A DNA stretch of 64,000 bases from JAENVU01 sp038250905. Its GTDB lineage: Bacteria; Actinomycetota; Acidimicrobiia; IMCC26256; JAENVU01. The translations under genes and the position numbers were made by a program. Positions 51,815 through 60,046 of the stretch are shown one piece after another. The DNA is taken from positions 173,846 to 237,845 of the forward strand of contig JBBSBV010000001.1 of assembly GCA_038250905.1 (NCBI GenBank). Reading direction: 5' to 3'. The notes beneath the pieces were generated by a model that saw nothing but the letters and a program-made list of their open reading frames with translations, ran no database searches and was not told where the DNA came from. Within the stretch, counting starts at the first letter, position 1; each line of letters begins with the position of its first letter.

Positions 51815-52012
51815 ATGACCGAACTCATCACCTTCCTCGTCGCCTACAGCCACCACACAGCGACACGACTCGCGTCTCGCCATGATGATCAGCGAGGTGA
51901 GGTCACCGAGAAGGTGATCCTCATCGCGATTTTCGCAGCACTGGCGATCGCGGTCGGTGCGATCATCGTCGCGAAAGTGACCGCCAAGGCCAACTCGATC
52001 ACCACCGGCTAA
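51815..52012 (+). CDS. Flp-type small pilin-like protein
   Basis: A 65-residue protein in the position of the major Flp pilin. After a 26-residue leader comes QRGEVTEKVILIAIFAALA, a Gly followed by a hydrophobic helix as in type IV prepilins; the Glu lies at position +4 rather than the usual +5 after Gly. The helix is followed by KVTAKANSITTG. ATG follows a 20-base gap, the only real gap in the operon, where a separate ribosome-binding site (GAAAGG) lies. Confidence 0.75.
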   Translation: MTELITFLVAYSHHTATRLASRHDDQRGEVTEKVILIAIFAALAIAVGAIIVAKVTAKANSITTG

Positions 52013-52404
52013 TGCGGGCCCGCCACCGACACGCCGAAGACGGAAGTGCGACGGTCGAACTCGTCGTCGCCGTCCCGGTCTTGTTGTTCATGATCATGCT
52101 CGTCATCCAGTTCGGCCTCGTCTGGCACGCAACCCATGTCGCACAAGCCGCCGCGCAAGAAGGGGTCCGCACCGCGCGACTCGCCGACGGGACCGCCGAC
52201 GCCGGACAGACCCGTGCGCAGACGTTCGTCCATGAGGCGGCACCGACCCTGCTGCATGGTGTGACGGTCACCGCCAGCCGGAACCTCCAGACCGCACGCG
52301 TCGAAGTGCGCGGGACGGTCCAAGCCGTCGTCCCCGGATTGGGCCTCACCGTCGACGCCACGTCCGAAAGCCCGATTGAGACGTTCCGGGCCCCACCACC
52401 ATGA
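52012..52404 (+). CDS. TadE-like pseudopilin
   Basis: A 130-residue protein with the TadE signature GSATVELVVAVPVLLFMIML: Gly cleavage site, Glu at +5 and a hydrophobic helix, preceded by a short basic leader. The mature domain of about 110 residues is soluble and beta-rich. TadE proteins are minor pseudopilins processed by a prepilin peptidase. No such peptidase is in the window. Confidence 0.87.
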   Translation: MRARHRHAEDGSATVELVVAVPVLLFMIMLVIQFGLVWHATHVAQAAAQEGVRTARLADGTADAGQTRAQTFVHEAAPTLLHGVTVTASRNLQTARVEVRGTVQAVVPGLGLTVDATSESPIETFRAPPP

Positions 52405-52823
52405 CCCCAACACGGGCTCGCACCGAATCGGGTTCGGCCGCGGTCGAACTCGTCCTCATCACACCGGTCCTTATCGTGCTGCTCCTCTTTGTCGTGATGT
52501 TGGGACGGCTCGGCTCCGCCCGCGCGGAAGTCGACGCCGCTGCACGCGACGCGGCCCGCGCCGCCAGCACCGCCCGCAACCCGATTGCCGCGGTCGCGGC
52601 CGCCCGAGCCGCGGCGACGGTTTCCGCGCAGACCTCGGGTCTGGCGTGTCGGCCACTTGCCGTGGAGATCACCGGCACGTCAGCGTCCGGCGGGCAGATC
52701 GCAGCGACCGTGTCATGCACCGTCGGGCTCGGTGACCTCGCACTCGGCCTCAACATCCCCACCACACGCACGATCACGAGCCACTTCAGTGCACCCGTCG
52801 ACGCCTACCGGAGCGGGCAATGA
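52401..52823 (+). CDS. Second TadE/TadF-like pseudopilin
   Basis: A 140-residue protein with the same architecture as its upstream neighbour: TESGSAAVELVLITPVLIVL (Gly, Glu at +5), then ARAEVDAAARDAARAAS and a soluble domain with two Cys (LACRPL, VSCTVG). It is the TadF-type partner. ATGA overlap with the preceding gene. Confidence 0.86.
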   Translation: MTPTRARTESGSAAVELVLITPVLIVLLLFVVMLGRLGSARAEVDAAARDAARAASTARNPIAAVAAARAAATVSAQTSGLACRPLAVEITGTSASGGQIAATVSCTVGLGDLALGLNIPTTRTITSHFSAPVDAYRSGQ

Positions 52824-53236
52824 ACCGCGACCAGCAGGGTGCTGTCACCGTGTTTGTGACGATCATGACCGTGGCGCTCCTTGCCGTTGCCGGCCTCGTC
52901 GTTGACGGTGGGCGGATCCTCGCGGCGCGACGTGAAGCCAGCAACGTTGCCGAGTCTGCAGCCCGGGCTGGTAGTCAGGCACTCGACGTCACCGTCTTGC
53001 GTGCGCAGAATCGGGTCGTGCTCGACCCTGCCAGGGCGCAGAACCGGGCCAGCGACTACCTCACGGGCGTCGGCTACATGGGCGATGTGACCGCGGACAC
53101 CGAACGTGTGCATGTGACGGTGACGATTCACCGTCCGACGTTGCTCCTCGGCCCCGTTGGTGTCGGCGACTTCACGGTCATCGGGGCCGGCGACGCGACC
53201 CCCGTCCGCGGTATCAGAAACCCAGGAGCCCCATGA
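52820..53236 (+). CDS. TadG-like pilus-assembly protein
   Basis: A 138-residue protein beginning MNRDQQGAVTVFVTIMTVALLAVAGLVVDGGRIL, the TadG N-terminal helix (VDGG), then AARREASNVAESAARAGSQAL. It lacks the von Willebrand domain of long TadG proteins, so it is a short version. It overlaps the large LysM/BTAD gene by four bases. Confidence 0.82.
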   Translation: MNRDQQGAVTVFVTIMTVALLAVAGLVVDGGRILAARREASNVAESAARAGSQALDVTVLRAQNRVVLDPARAQNRASDYLTGVGYMGDVTADTERVHVTVTIHRPTLLLGPVGVGDFTVIGAGDATPVRGIRNPGAP

Positions 53237-56073
53237 CTCACCACAGCCTCCGAAACACCGTGCACGCCATCGGGTCCGCCGCCACCCTCACCGCCCTCAC
53301 GGTAGGGATCCCCGCCATGCTGATCGTCTTGCATGGACGGCCCGACGAGCCCGCCACGTTCCGGGCACTCGGACACGTGTTTGCTGGTGGGCAACTCCGA
53401 CCGCCTGCGGTGGTCGATCTCATCACGCTCGTCGCCTGGGTCGCCTGGCTCGTCATCGCCACCGCAGTCATCGTCGAAATCGTCGCGTGGACCCGCGGCA
53501 CCCCGACCCCGCGGCTCGCCGGCATGACCACCATCCAACCCTGGGTGCGGAACCTCGTCGCGACCGCGACACTCCTCGTCGGAACCTTCGGAGCACCACC
53601 ACGCGTCGGCGCTACGACAACCATCCCCATCTCGACGGTCGTCGCGTCCACTGCCCGAGCCGCCGTCGCGCCACCGTCCACAACGTTCAGCCCACCACCG
53701 GCCACACCAACAGCATCGGTCCCGGCCGTACCGGTCGTGTCGGCAGTTCCAAGTTGTGTCGTTGTCCGCAACGACAGTCTCTGGGCCCTCGCCGAGCGGC
53801 ATCTTGGGAACCCGATGCGATGGCGCGAGATCTATGCACTCAACCGCGGGGGACCCCAGCCCGACGGACACAGCCTCGAAGACGCCAACCTGATCCAGCC
53901 CGGCTGGACCCTCCAACTCCCCGCAGACGCCACCAACACAACACCAGCCGCCGTGCCGGCGCCGACGCCATCGACGCCTGTCCCTCCAGTGCCCGCGACG
54001 TCACGAACGACTCGCTCGCTGGCTTTGCCATCGGAACTCTCTTCGACAACCACAGCGGGAGCCAACGGTGCGCCGGTACCACCGCAGGAGTCGACGCCCG
54101 CCGCGCCCGCGTCGCGTCCAGCGCCGACCGTCACAATTCCAACCGGAACACCGCCGGCCCGCCCAGAACTGCAGGGCCCAGCACCGACCGCATCCACCAG
54201 CACGGTTCCACGGGCCCGTACCGGACCCGACACGCGCGTCATGCACCCGTCACCTGACGATGTCGTCACCGCGGATCACACCACCGGCCTCGCGATCGGC
54301 GCCACCGTCGCCGCAGGCATCATCACCCTGCTAGGTGCCCTACGTCTCGCACGACGCCGACGCCGTGACCACGAACCCATCCACACCCCCAGAACGCAAC
54401 GGGTCGAGACCGCACTGCGTCGCACCACCGACGATCACACTGGCCGACTCGACGTTGCCCTCCGTGCGTTCGCACCCGCCATCACCGGAACGACCCGCGT
54501 CCTTGCTGTGCGAATGTTGCGCGAACAGGTCGAGATCCTTCTCGACACGCCACCCGACGACGCACCGCCGGGGTTCGTATCCACCGGTGACCCCCGCTGC
54601 TGGACCACCAGCCCAGACGCCACGACCAACCAACTCGCCAGCCAGGCCGACGGGCGAGCCGCGTCGGTTCCCGCGTTGATCAGCATTGGACAGATCGACG
54701 GCAACCTCGTCATGGTCGACCTTGAGACCGCCGGCCTGCTCACCGTCGACGGTGACTCCGAGGCGGTGAACGGGTTCGTGCGTCATGTCGCCTTGGAACT
54801 CGCGACCTCAACCCTCGCTGACCACCTCGAACTCCTCATCGTCGGCGACGCTCTTTTCGCGCCGATCGGTGAGCGCCACCCACGGATCCGACACCTCGAC
54901 CTCGACGACGCGATCGCCGACCTCGAGGCTGCGCACCGTGACGACGGCTTCCCGACCCTGCTCGTCAGTTCCGACACGCTCACCGACGAGACCCGCGCGC
55001 GGATCAAGGTGGCGGTCGCGGCTGGCAATCCGGTCGGCGCGATGTTCCCATCGCCCTCGCAAGCCGATTGGCACGCACAACTCGACGGCGAGATGGTTCG
55101 TCTCGCGCCGCTCGGTCTGGAACTCGCAGCGTTCGCGGTCGACGCCGATACCGCACACGAGATCGACACGCTCATCGCCGACCCTGACCCTGTCGAAGCA
55201 CTGCTCGACTCATTTGCCGACGAACCGGATGACGCTCCCGACGCAGAAACGGGGCAGTCGGGGCTTGTCGTCGGGCCGTTTGTTGAACCGCCAACCGAAC
55301 TCGAGATCAGGGTTCTGGGACCGGTCGAGGTTGTGGGCCCTGCGAAACCGTTCGATCGGCACCGCTACCTCGAACTCGCGGTCTACCTCGGCTTGCATCC
55401 CGACGGGGTGAGCGACGAACGGCTCAAGATGGTGCTCTGGCCCGAGCAGGCCCCGGCGACCGCGACCTTCAACACAGTGGTCTCAACCACCCGGAACCGG
55501 CTCGGACGCGACTCGCTCGGCGAACCACATCTGGTCCACTACGCGAACGCGGACCGTCGCTACCGGCTCGGTGACCATGCCACTAGCGACGTCGCCCGGT
55601 TTGAAACACGCGTCGCGCATGCCCGTGCACTCGACGACGCGGCCGCGATCGCCGAGTACCGGACGGCGCTCGACCTGGTGCGGGGTCAACCGTTCGCGGA
55701 GGTGCACGGCTTCGAATGGGCATGGAGCGAAGGCTTCGTCGCGCACCTCGAAATCACTGTTGCGCGTGCTGCACACGACCTCGCCGAATTGTGTCTCAAC
55801 GATCGTGACGCCGACGGAGCGACCTGGGCGGCCACACGCGGGCTCCTGGCCGCTCCCGGTGATGAGATTCTCTACCGCGATCGGATGCTCGCCTGCGACC
55901 TCGCCGGCAACATCGCCGGCGTGGAATCGGTGATGCGCGAACTTGAACACGCGGTCGAAGGCATCGAACCCTGGGACCGGATCCATCCCGAGACGGTCGC
56001 GCTCTACCAGCAACTCGTGCGGGGTCGCTCGTCCCGCTCGACAATCCGAGCCCGGGACCACGTCCGCACCTGA
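53233..56073 (+). CDS. Membrane LysM protein with C-terminal SARP-like/BTAD domain
   Basis: A 946-residue mosaic protein that ends the Tad operon. Residues 1-125 hold three transmembrane helices. A LysM-like domain follows near residues 175-235 (CVVVRNDSLWALAERHLG ... LIQPGWTLQL). Then come a Pro/Thr-rich linker, another transmembrane helix (about 355-372, LAIGATVAAGIITLLGA) and a cytoplasmic alpha/beta region. The end has a winged-helix domain (LEIRVLGPVEVVG ... LGLHPDGVSDERLKMVLWP) joined to a helical BTAD domain (about 790-930), as in SARP activators. Similar LysM-BTAD proteins accompany actinobacterial Tad clusters. Whether it binds DNA while membrane-bound is unknown. Confidence 0.85.
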   Translation: MTHHSLRNTVHAIGSAATLTALTVGIPAMLIVLHGRPDEPATFRALGHVFAGGQLRPPAVVDLITLVAWVAWLVIATAVIVEIVAWTRGTPTPRLAGMTTIQPWVRNLVATATLLVGTFGAPPRVGATTTIPISTVVASTARAAVAPPSTTFSPPPATPTASVPAVPVVSAVPSCVVVRNDSLWALAERHLGNPMRWREIYALNRGGPQPDGHSLEDANLIQPGWTLQLPADATNTTPAAVPAPTPSTPVPPVPATSRTTRSLALPSELSSTTTAGANGAPVPPQESTPAAPASRPAPTVTIPTGTPPARPELQGPAPTASTSTVPRARTGPDTRVMHPSPDDVVTADHTTGLAIGATVAAGIITLLGALRLARRRRRDHEPIHTPRTQRVETALRRTTDDHTGRLDVALRAFAPAITGTTRVLAVRMLREQVEILLDTPPDDAPPGFVSTGDPRCWTTSPDATTNQLASQADGRAASVPALISIGQIDGNLVMVDLETAGLLTVDGDSEAVNGFVRHVALELATSTLADHLELLIVGDALFAPIGERHPRIRHLDLDDAIADLEAAHRDDGFPTLLVSSDTLTDETRARIKVAVAAGNPVGAMFPSPSQADWHAQLDGEMVRLAPLGLELAAFAVDADTAHEIDTLIADPDPVEALLDSFADEPDDAPDAETGQSGLVVGPFVEPPTELEIRVLGPVEVVGPAKPFDRHRYLELAVYLGLHPDGVSDERLKMVLWPEQAPATATFNTVVSTTRNRLGRDSLGEPHLVHYANADRRYRLGDHATSDVARFETRVAHARALDDAAAIAEYRTALDLVRGQPFAEVHGFEWAWSEGFVAHLEITVARAAHDLAELCLNDRDADGATWAATRGLLAAPGDEILYRDRMLACDLAGNIAGVESVMRELEHAVEGIEPWDRIHPETVALYQQLVRGRSSRSTIRARDHVRT

Positions 56074-56112
56074 GCTTCCGCGACTCTCAGCGACGACACT
56101 CCTCAATGCACC

Positions 56113-56601
56113 TCAGGCGGCGGGGAGGACAAACCTTGCGTGCTCGGCACGCAACATCTCATAGGGGGTGACGCATTTCGCGCCCACTCCGATACACGCG
56201 TCGGGGATCTTGATCGTCTTCGTCGCGCCGGGTTTCTCATGGGTGACGACGACATGGCCGTGCGCGTGGGCTTGAGCGACGAGGTAATAGTCCGCGACTT
56301 GCAGGAACGTGCTCAGCGCGGCCGGTCCGTAGTCGGCGCTCGTCGCCCACTCGCTGGTGATTCGGAGACTCTGGATCACCGCCGCGTCAGGCTTCAGAAA
56401 CAGCGGTTCGCGGGTTTGGGCCCAGTCCGCGAGTTCGTCGGCACCAGCGAGGATCTCGTCGCCGACTTTCGCGATGCTGAACACAGTGCCGGCCGCGTGG
56501 GCCCGATCGATCCAGTCCCAGAACGCGGGACAGAAATCGAACCCGTAGTGAAGGTTCTTCGCTTGCATAAAAACGTTCGCGTCGAGCAGATAGGTCGTCA
56601 C
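56113..56601 (-). CDS. PIN-like toxin candidate (DUF4411)
   Basis: A 162-residue protein with PIN-fold acidic motifs: YLLDANVFMQAKNLHYGFDFCPAFWDW at the N-terminus, VGDEILAG in the middle, and QVADYYLVAQAHAHGHVVVTHE with GVGAKCVTPYEMLR at the end. DUF4411 proteins are predicted RNases paired with ImmA-XRE antitoxin-like proteins. Its ATG overlaps the stop of the ImmA-XRE gene (ATGA at 56598-56601), as in toxin-antitoxin pairs. Confidence 0.83.
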   Translation of the reverse strand: MTTYLLDANVFMQAKNLHYGFDFCPAFWDWIDRAHAAGTVFSIAKVGDEILAGADELADWAQTREPLFLKPDAAVIQSLRITSEWATSADYGPAALSTFLQVADYYLVAQAHAHGHVVVTHEKPGATKTIKIPDACIGVGAKCVTPYEMLRAEHARFVLPAA

Positions 56602-57755
56602 CCGACCTCGAGTCGTTGCGCGAGTTCATTGAACGTTGAGAGTTTCTTGAAGCCGAGCATGTGGAACGCGTCGCGGTAGAGGGTGTAGCCCTCCAGGGTG
56701 CTGGTCAGCACCGCCCGAGTGAACCGCTTACTCGTCCGAACTGGTTGGGTGTTGTAGAAGTTGCCTCCTCCACTCGACCGTCCCGCGACCAGAGCCATGA
56801 CCCGCTCAAGCTCCGCCCGGTACGCGGCCTGATAGTCGGCGCCGCTCAACGCACCGAGATCACTGATCCGGCGCAACACGACGAGGGTGCTGACCTTGAA
56901 CCTTCGGGCGAGTCGATCGAGCTCGCCGGTGAGCCCGGTCGTGGGGTCGAACTCGGCGCGGATCGCAGCAAGCGGCACCAGGACTTCCGCCGCGACCTGG
57001 TTACACCACCGTTCGATCTCGACCGACGAGTCCGTCGCCACGGTCGTGTCCGACAATGCCGATTCGCCGATCCAGAGATGCACGAGTTCATGCGCCAGGG
57101 TGAAGATCTGCGCGGCTTTCGTATCGGCGCCATTGATGAACACGACCGGGGCATACGTGTCGGCGAGCGCGAAACCACGGAACTCGTCGGGGTCGAGTTT
57201 GCGGTGCGTGTTTGCGCCGACGACCCCGTTCACCATGACCAACACGCCGAGCAGCTCGGCCTGTTCGGCGAGACGAGCGAACGCGTCACCCCAGGAGAAG
57301 CCCCGTTCTCCGAGATCGAACCCGAGTGCAGTGCGGATCGTCGCCGCGGCGGTGATCACGTCGGAACCGACGGTCAACGATCCGACGAACGCGAGTGGTC
57401 CTTCACCGTTCGACACTGCGAAGTTCTGGTACCACTCTTGGCGTTGCTGACATTCGAACAGCGTGTCGAGCAGATCCGGCGAAGGGCGTGCGACCGTCGC
57501 GTTGCCGATCGTTCGGTAGTCCGGGATCGGGATCTGCACGATCGGCGGATCTGACAACAACAGGAAACCGATCGGGGTATGGGTCGCCGCGGCGAACTGT
57601 TCGAGTTGACGCAACGTCGGCGACGTCTCGCCGGACTCCCACGCTTCGAGTTTCGGGAACTTGTGGACCAGCGCGTCGAACGGCACCTGGGACCGTTCCC
57701 GTGCCCACGCGAGTAACGCACCGTTGATCTCGACCCGTATGACCACGAGCCCCAT
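56598..57755 (-). CDS. XRE/ImmA-IrrE metallopeptidase antitoxin-like protein
   Basis: A 385-residue protein. The frame opens at 57830; ATG at 57755 precedes a short XRE-type helix-turn-helix (residues about 1-70, FPKLEAWESGETSPTLRQLEQFA). The C-terminal ImmA/IrrE domain has the zinc-peptidase motif IFTLAHELVHLWIGES (HExxH, about residue 235) and IERWCNQVAAEVLVP (the third metal ligand region). It likely represses its own operon and neutralises or processes the PIN protein. Confidence 0.87.
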   Translation of the reverse strand: MGLVVIRVEINGALLAWARERSQVPFDALVHKFPKLEAWESGETSPTLRQLEQFAAATHTPIGFLLLSDPPIVQIPIPDYRTIGNATVARPSPDLLDTLFECQQRQEWYQNFAVSNGEGPLAFVGSLTVGSDVITAAATIRTALGFDLGERGFSWGDAFARLAEQAELLGVLVMVNGVVGANTHRKLDPDEFRGFALADTYAPVVFINGADTKAAQIFTLAHELVHLWIGESALSDTTVATDSSVEIERWCNQVAAEVLVPLAAIRAEFDPTTGLTGELDRLARRFKVSTLVVLRRISDLGALSGADYQAAYRAELERVMALVAGRSSGGGNFYNTQPVRTSKRFTRAVLTSTLEGYTLYRDAFHMLGFKKLSTFNELAQRLEVG

Positions 57756-57876
57756 TGTGACCGACCGTGACCCTCGCCGATCGGTCCCGACTGAACTTGT
57801 CCGCCCAACGTGCACCTCCCGGAACGACACCGACGAACGAAACGGTCAGCGTGACGCTGCGAATCGCACGAATGCC

Positions 57877-58851
57877 TCAGTTCGCGACGCGACGGATCGC
57901 CTGGATCGACGACACGTCCACGGCCCGGAGGCTGACGACAGCTCCGGTATGGGGGGCGTTGATTTCGATACCGGCGCTGACATACATGGCGACGTGTCCG
58001 AAGTCGCGGGTCGGGACATCACCTCGCCGGAAGATCAGATCCCCTGCCTGGAGGTCCCCATACTGGACGGGAGTGCCGACACGGACTTGGTCGTAGGTGA
58101 CGCGCGGGAGCGCCACCCCGGCTTGGGCGTAGGCCCAGACGATGAGCCCGGAACAGTCAAAGCCGGCTTCGGGTGACGCCGCGCCGTAGACGTAGGGGAC
58201 GCCGAGTTCGCGACTCGCGGCTGCGACGGCACGCGCGCCAACGTCGCCTCCGGTCGCGGTCGGGTTTTGTCCGAGGCCGTATTCGATGGCTTTGGATATG
58301 ACTCGCGGGTAGTAGTCGATGGAGCCGGCGTAGGCGTTGATCGCGGCGTGGAGGTTGGTGAGATGTCCGGTGCCTTGGCAGAGGTAGGCGGCGGCGCCAT
58401 AGATCGCGTCCCACGCGTTCTGAATGTCCGGCAGCACGGTGGGTGGCCGGCCGGGTGCGAGCCGTTCCCAGGTGTGCCAGGTGGTGGGGAGGAACTGCAT
58501 CGGACCTTGGGCGTGCATCCATCCGTCGGCCGATGTTGGGTCGGGGATGCGGGCTTGTCCGTTGCGGCCATCGAGGGGCGCGCCGATGATCGGCGGGCTC
58601 GTCTCGCCGGTCGCGGGGTCAGCGCGTCCGGCGGCGTGACGCGATTCGAGGAATCCGATCGCGGCGAGGACCTGCCAGGGAAGTCCGTCACAGGTCGCGG
58701 CAGCGTGTTGGTAGACGGGAAGTAACGAGGGTGGGATCTCACCGACCGCGGCAGCTGATGCGGCTGCGGTTGGGGTGGTCCCGGTCGCGATCAGGGTCGC
58801 GCCGAGGATCAGGGCGAGGACACTCGCGACGAGACCAGCAACAACTTTCAC
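57877..58851 (-). CDS. Bifunctional lytic transglycosylase/NlpC-P60 cell-wall hydrolase
   Basis: A 324-residue exported protein. A signal peptide (MKVVAGLVASVLALILGA) is followed by a transglycosylase-like domain (AAIGFLESRHAAGR with the catalytic Glu; GPMQFLPTTWHTW) at about 55-190. An NlpC/P60 peptidase domain lies at about 205-320 with FDCSGLIVWAYAQAG (catalytic Cys) and DFGHVAMYV (catalytic His). Such VirB1-like enzymes open peptidoglycan for conjugation machines in Gram-positives. It is divergent from the T4SS operon. Confidence 0.92.
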   Translation of the reverse strand: MKVVAGLVASVLALILGATLIATGTTPTAAASAAAVGEIPPSLLPVYQHAAATCDGLPWQVLAAIGFLESRHAAGRADPATGETSPPIIGAPLDGRNGQARIPDPTSADGWMHAQGPMQFLPTTWHTWERLAPGRPPTVLPDIQNAWDAIYGAAAYLCQGTGHLTNLHAAINAYAGSIDYYPRVISKAIEYGLGQNPTATGGDVGARAVAAASRELGVPYVYGAASPEAGFDCSGLIVWAYAQAGVALPRVTYDQVRVGTPVQYGDLQAGDLIFRRGDVPTRDFGHVAMYVSAGIEINAPHTGAVVSLRAVDVSSIQAIRRVAN

Positions 58852-58977
58852 AGGAGTTCCTCCAACCAGACGACGGACGTGTCGGTGTGGTTATGCGCAT
58901 CCGGCCCGCCGTCCGCGACACGAGTTTCGCGACGCGTGTTGTCGCGTCTGGCGGGCTCGGCGCGCATAGGTGGGGTG

Positions 58978-58997
58978 AGGTCACCGTCCGGTGACCT
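58978..58997. promoter_or_regulatory. Operator-like palindrome upstream of the T4SS operon
   Basis: AGGTCACCG-TC-CGGTGACCT has perfect nine-base arms. It lies between the divergent hydrolase and T4SS genes, about 70 bases before the first T4SS start, a suitable place for a dimeric regulator controlling transfer genes. Confidence 0.5.
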
Positions 58998-59015
58998 GAG
59001 TGATGGTCGGTCGGA

Positions 59016-59051
59016 CCCGGCCGGACGGTCCTGTGGGGTTGTCCGGCCGGG
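59016..59051 (+). promoter_or_regulatory. Stem-loop next to the ribosome-binding site of the T4SS operon
   Basis: CCCGGCCGGAC (59016-59026) and GTCCGGCCGGG (59041-59051) form an 11-bp GC stem with a 14-base loop. The strong GGAGG ribosome-binding site begins at the foot of the stem and the ATG follows at 59067. The stem could act as a terminator/attenuator or mask the ribosome-binding site. Confidence 0.55.
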
Positions 59052-59066
59052 AGGAGGTCTACGTAT

Positions 59067-59363
59067 ATGCGTTTCCTGATGTTCGGTGTGTTCCATGCGG
59101 TGAATGCGACGCCGTCATCGGCTGGTCTGCCCGGCGCGGGTCTGGTGCAGAAGATGCTCGACTGGCTCGACCAGCTCGCCTTGTGGGGATCGTTGGCGAG
59201 CATCCTCGTTGGCGCCGCGATCTACGGACTCGCACAGCAGTCCGGGAACTACTCGGGTGGGTTCCGCGGGAAGCAACTCGCGTTCGCGGGAGTGATTGGC
59301 GCGTGCCTGGCCGGGGTCGCACCGACCGCGATCAACATGTTCTTCCAGGCGGCCGGTGGATGA
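59067..59363 (+). CDS. Small two-helix membrane protein, VirB2/pilin-like
   Basis: A 98-residue protein behind a strong GGAGGAGGTC ribosome-binding site. Two hydrophobic segments (about 38-56 and 72-92) flank a polar loop (QQSGNYSGGFRGKQ), like VirB2/TrbC pilin or a small T4SS subunit. It is the first gene of the T4SS operon. The family call is by architecture and context only. Confidence 0.7.
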   Translation: MRFLMFGVFHAVNATPSSAGLPGAGLVQKMLDWLDQLALWGSLASILVGAAIYGLAQQSGNYSGGFRGKQLAFAGVIGACLAGVAPTAINMFFQAAGG

Positions 59364-60046
59364 ACCCGCCACACCACGACCACCGGTCGCATGCGACGCG
59401 CCGGATCGTGATCGCCGCGTGCCTCGGCCTCGTGACCGGACTCGCCTTCCGCGGTCTCTTCCCGGCCGCTTCGGCTTCGAAACCACACGCCGTTGCCGCG
59501 GCGACTGTCGGTCGGGTTGGACCGTCGCGCACCGTCGCCGGCGTGCCCGCGGGATTCGCGCACTCCGCGGCGGGTGCCCGTGCCGCGGCGACGAGTGATG
59601 TCCTCACCGGACAGATCCTTGTCAACCTGTCACCTTCTGAGGCAGAACTCGCCGTCGCCGCGATGGCCGCCGCGGCCAGTCGCGTCCAACAAGTCGACGA
59701 CCTGGCCCGACGCCTGACCGCGCTGCGCGGCCGGCTGGCAGCGGGTCATGGTCCGGTCCGGTATTGGCAGGCGGTCCTCGCGACCGGCGTCGACGCCTAC
59801 TCGCCGGGTCGAGCCCGCGTCGCGGTGTGGAGCGTCGGCGTCCTGAGCCGCACCGGAGTTGCGACTCCCCAGTCGGCGTGGACGACCTCGACGTTTGATC
59901 TGGTGTGGGAACGCGCCGATTGGAAGATCTGGTCCGAGACCGTCACCGTCGGTCCGACCCCGATCCTCAACGAGGCCGGCCCGCCCAGTACTGCCGACCG
60001 CTTCGACGCCGCGCTCGATGGGTTCGACCCGTGGCGCGCATCGTGA
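59360..60046 (+). CDS. VirB8/TcpC-like T4SS protein
   Basis: The frame opens at 59000, but ATG at 59360 overlaps the previous stop (ATGA). A short cytoplasmic segment and one membrane helix (RRIVIAACLGLVTGLAFRGLF) precede an extracytoplasmic domain of about 185 residues. Its second half (VRYWQAVLATGVDAYSPGRARVAVWSVG ... FDLVWERADWKIWSETV) resembles the NTF2-like fold of VirB8/TcpC. Those proteins nucleate T4SS assembly. No stronger assignment is possible by eye. Confidence 0.65.
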   Translation: MNPPHHDHRSHATRRIVIAACLGLVTGLAFRGLFPAASASKPHAVAAATVGRVGPSRTVAGVPAGFAHSAAGARAAATSDVLTGQILVNLSPSEAELAVAAMAAAASRVQQVDDLARRLTALRGRLAAGHGPVRYWQAVLATGVDAYSPGRARVAVWSVGVLSRTGVATPQSAWTTSTFDLVWERADWKIWSETVTVGPTPILNEAGPPSTADRFDAALDGFDPWRAS

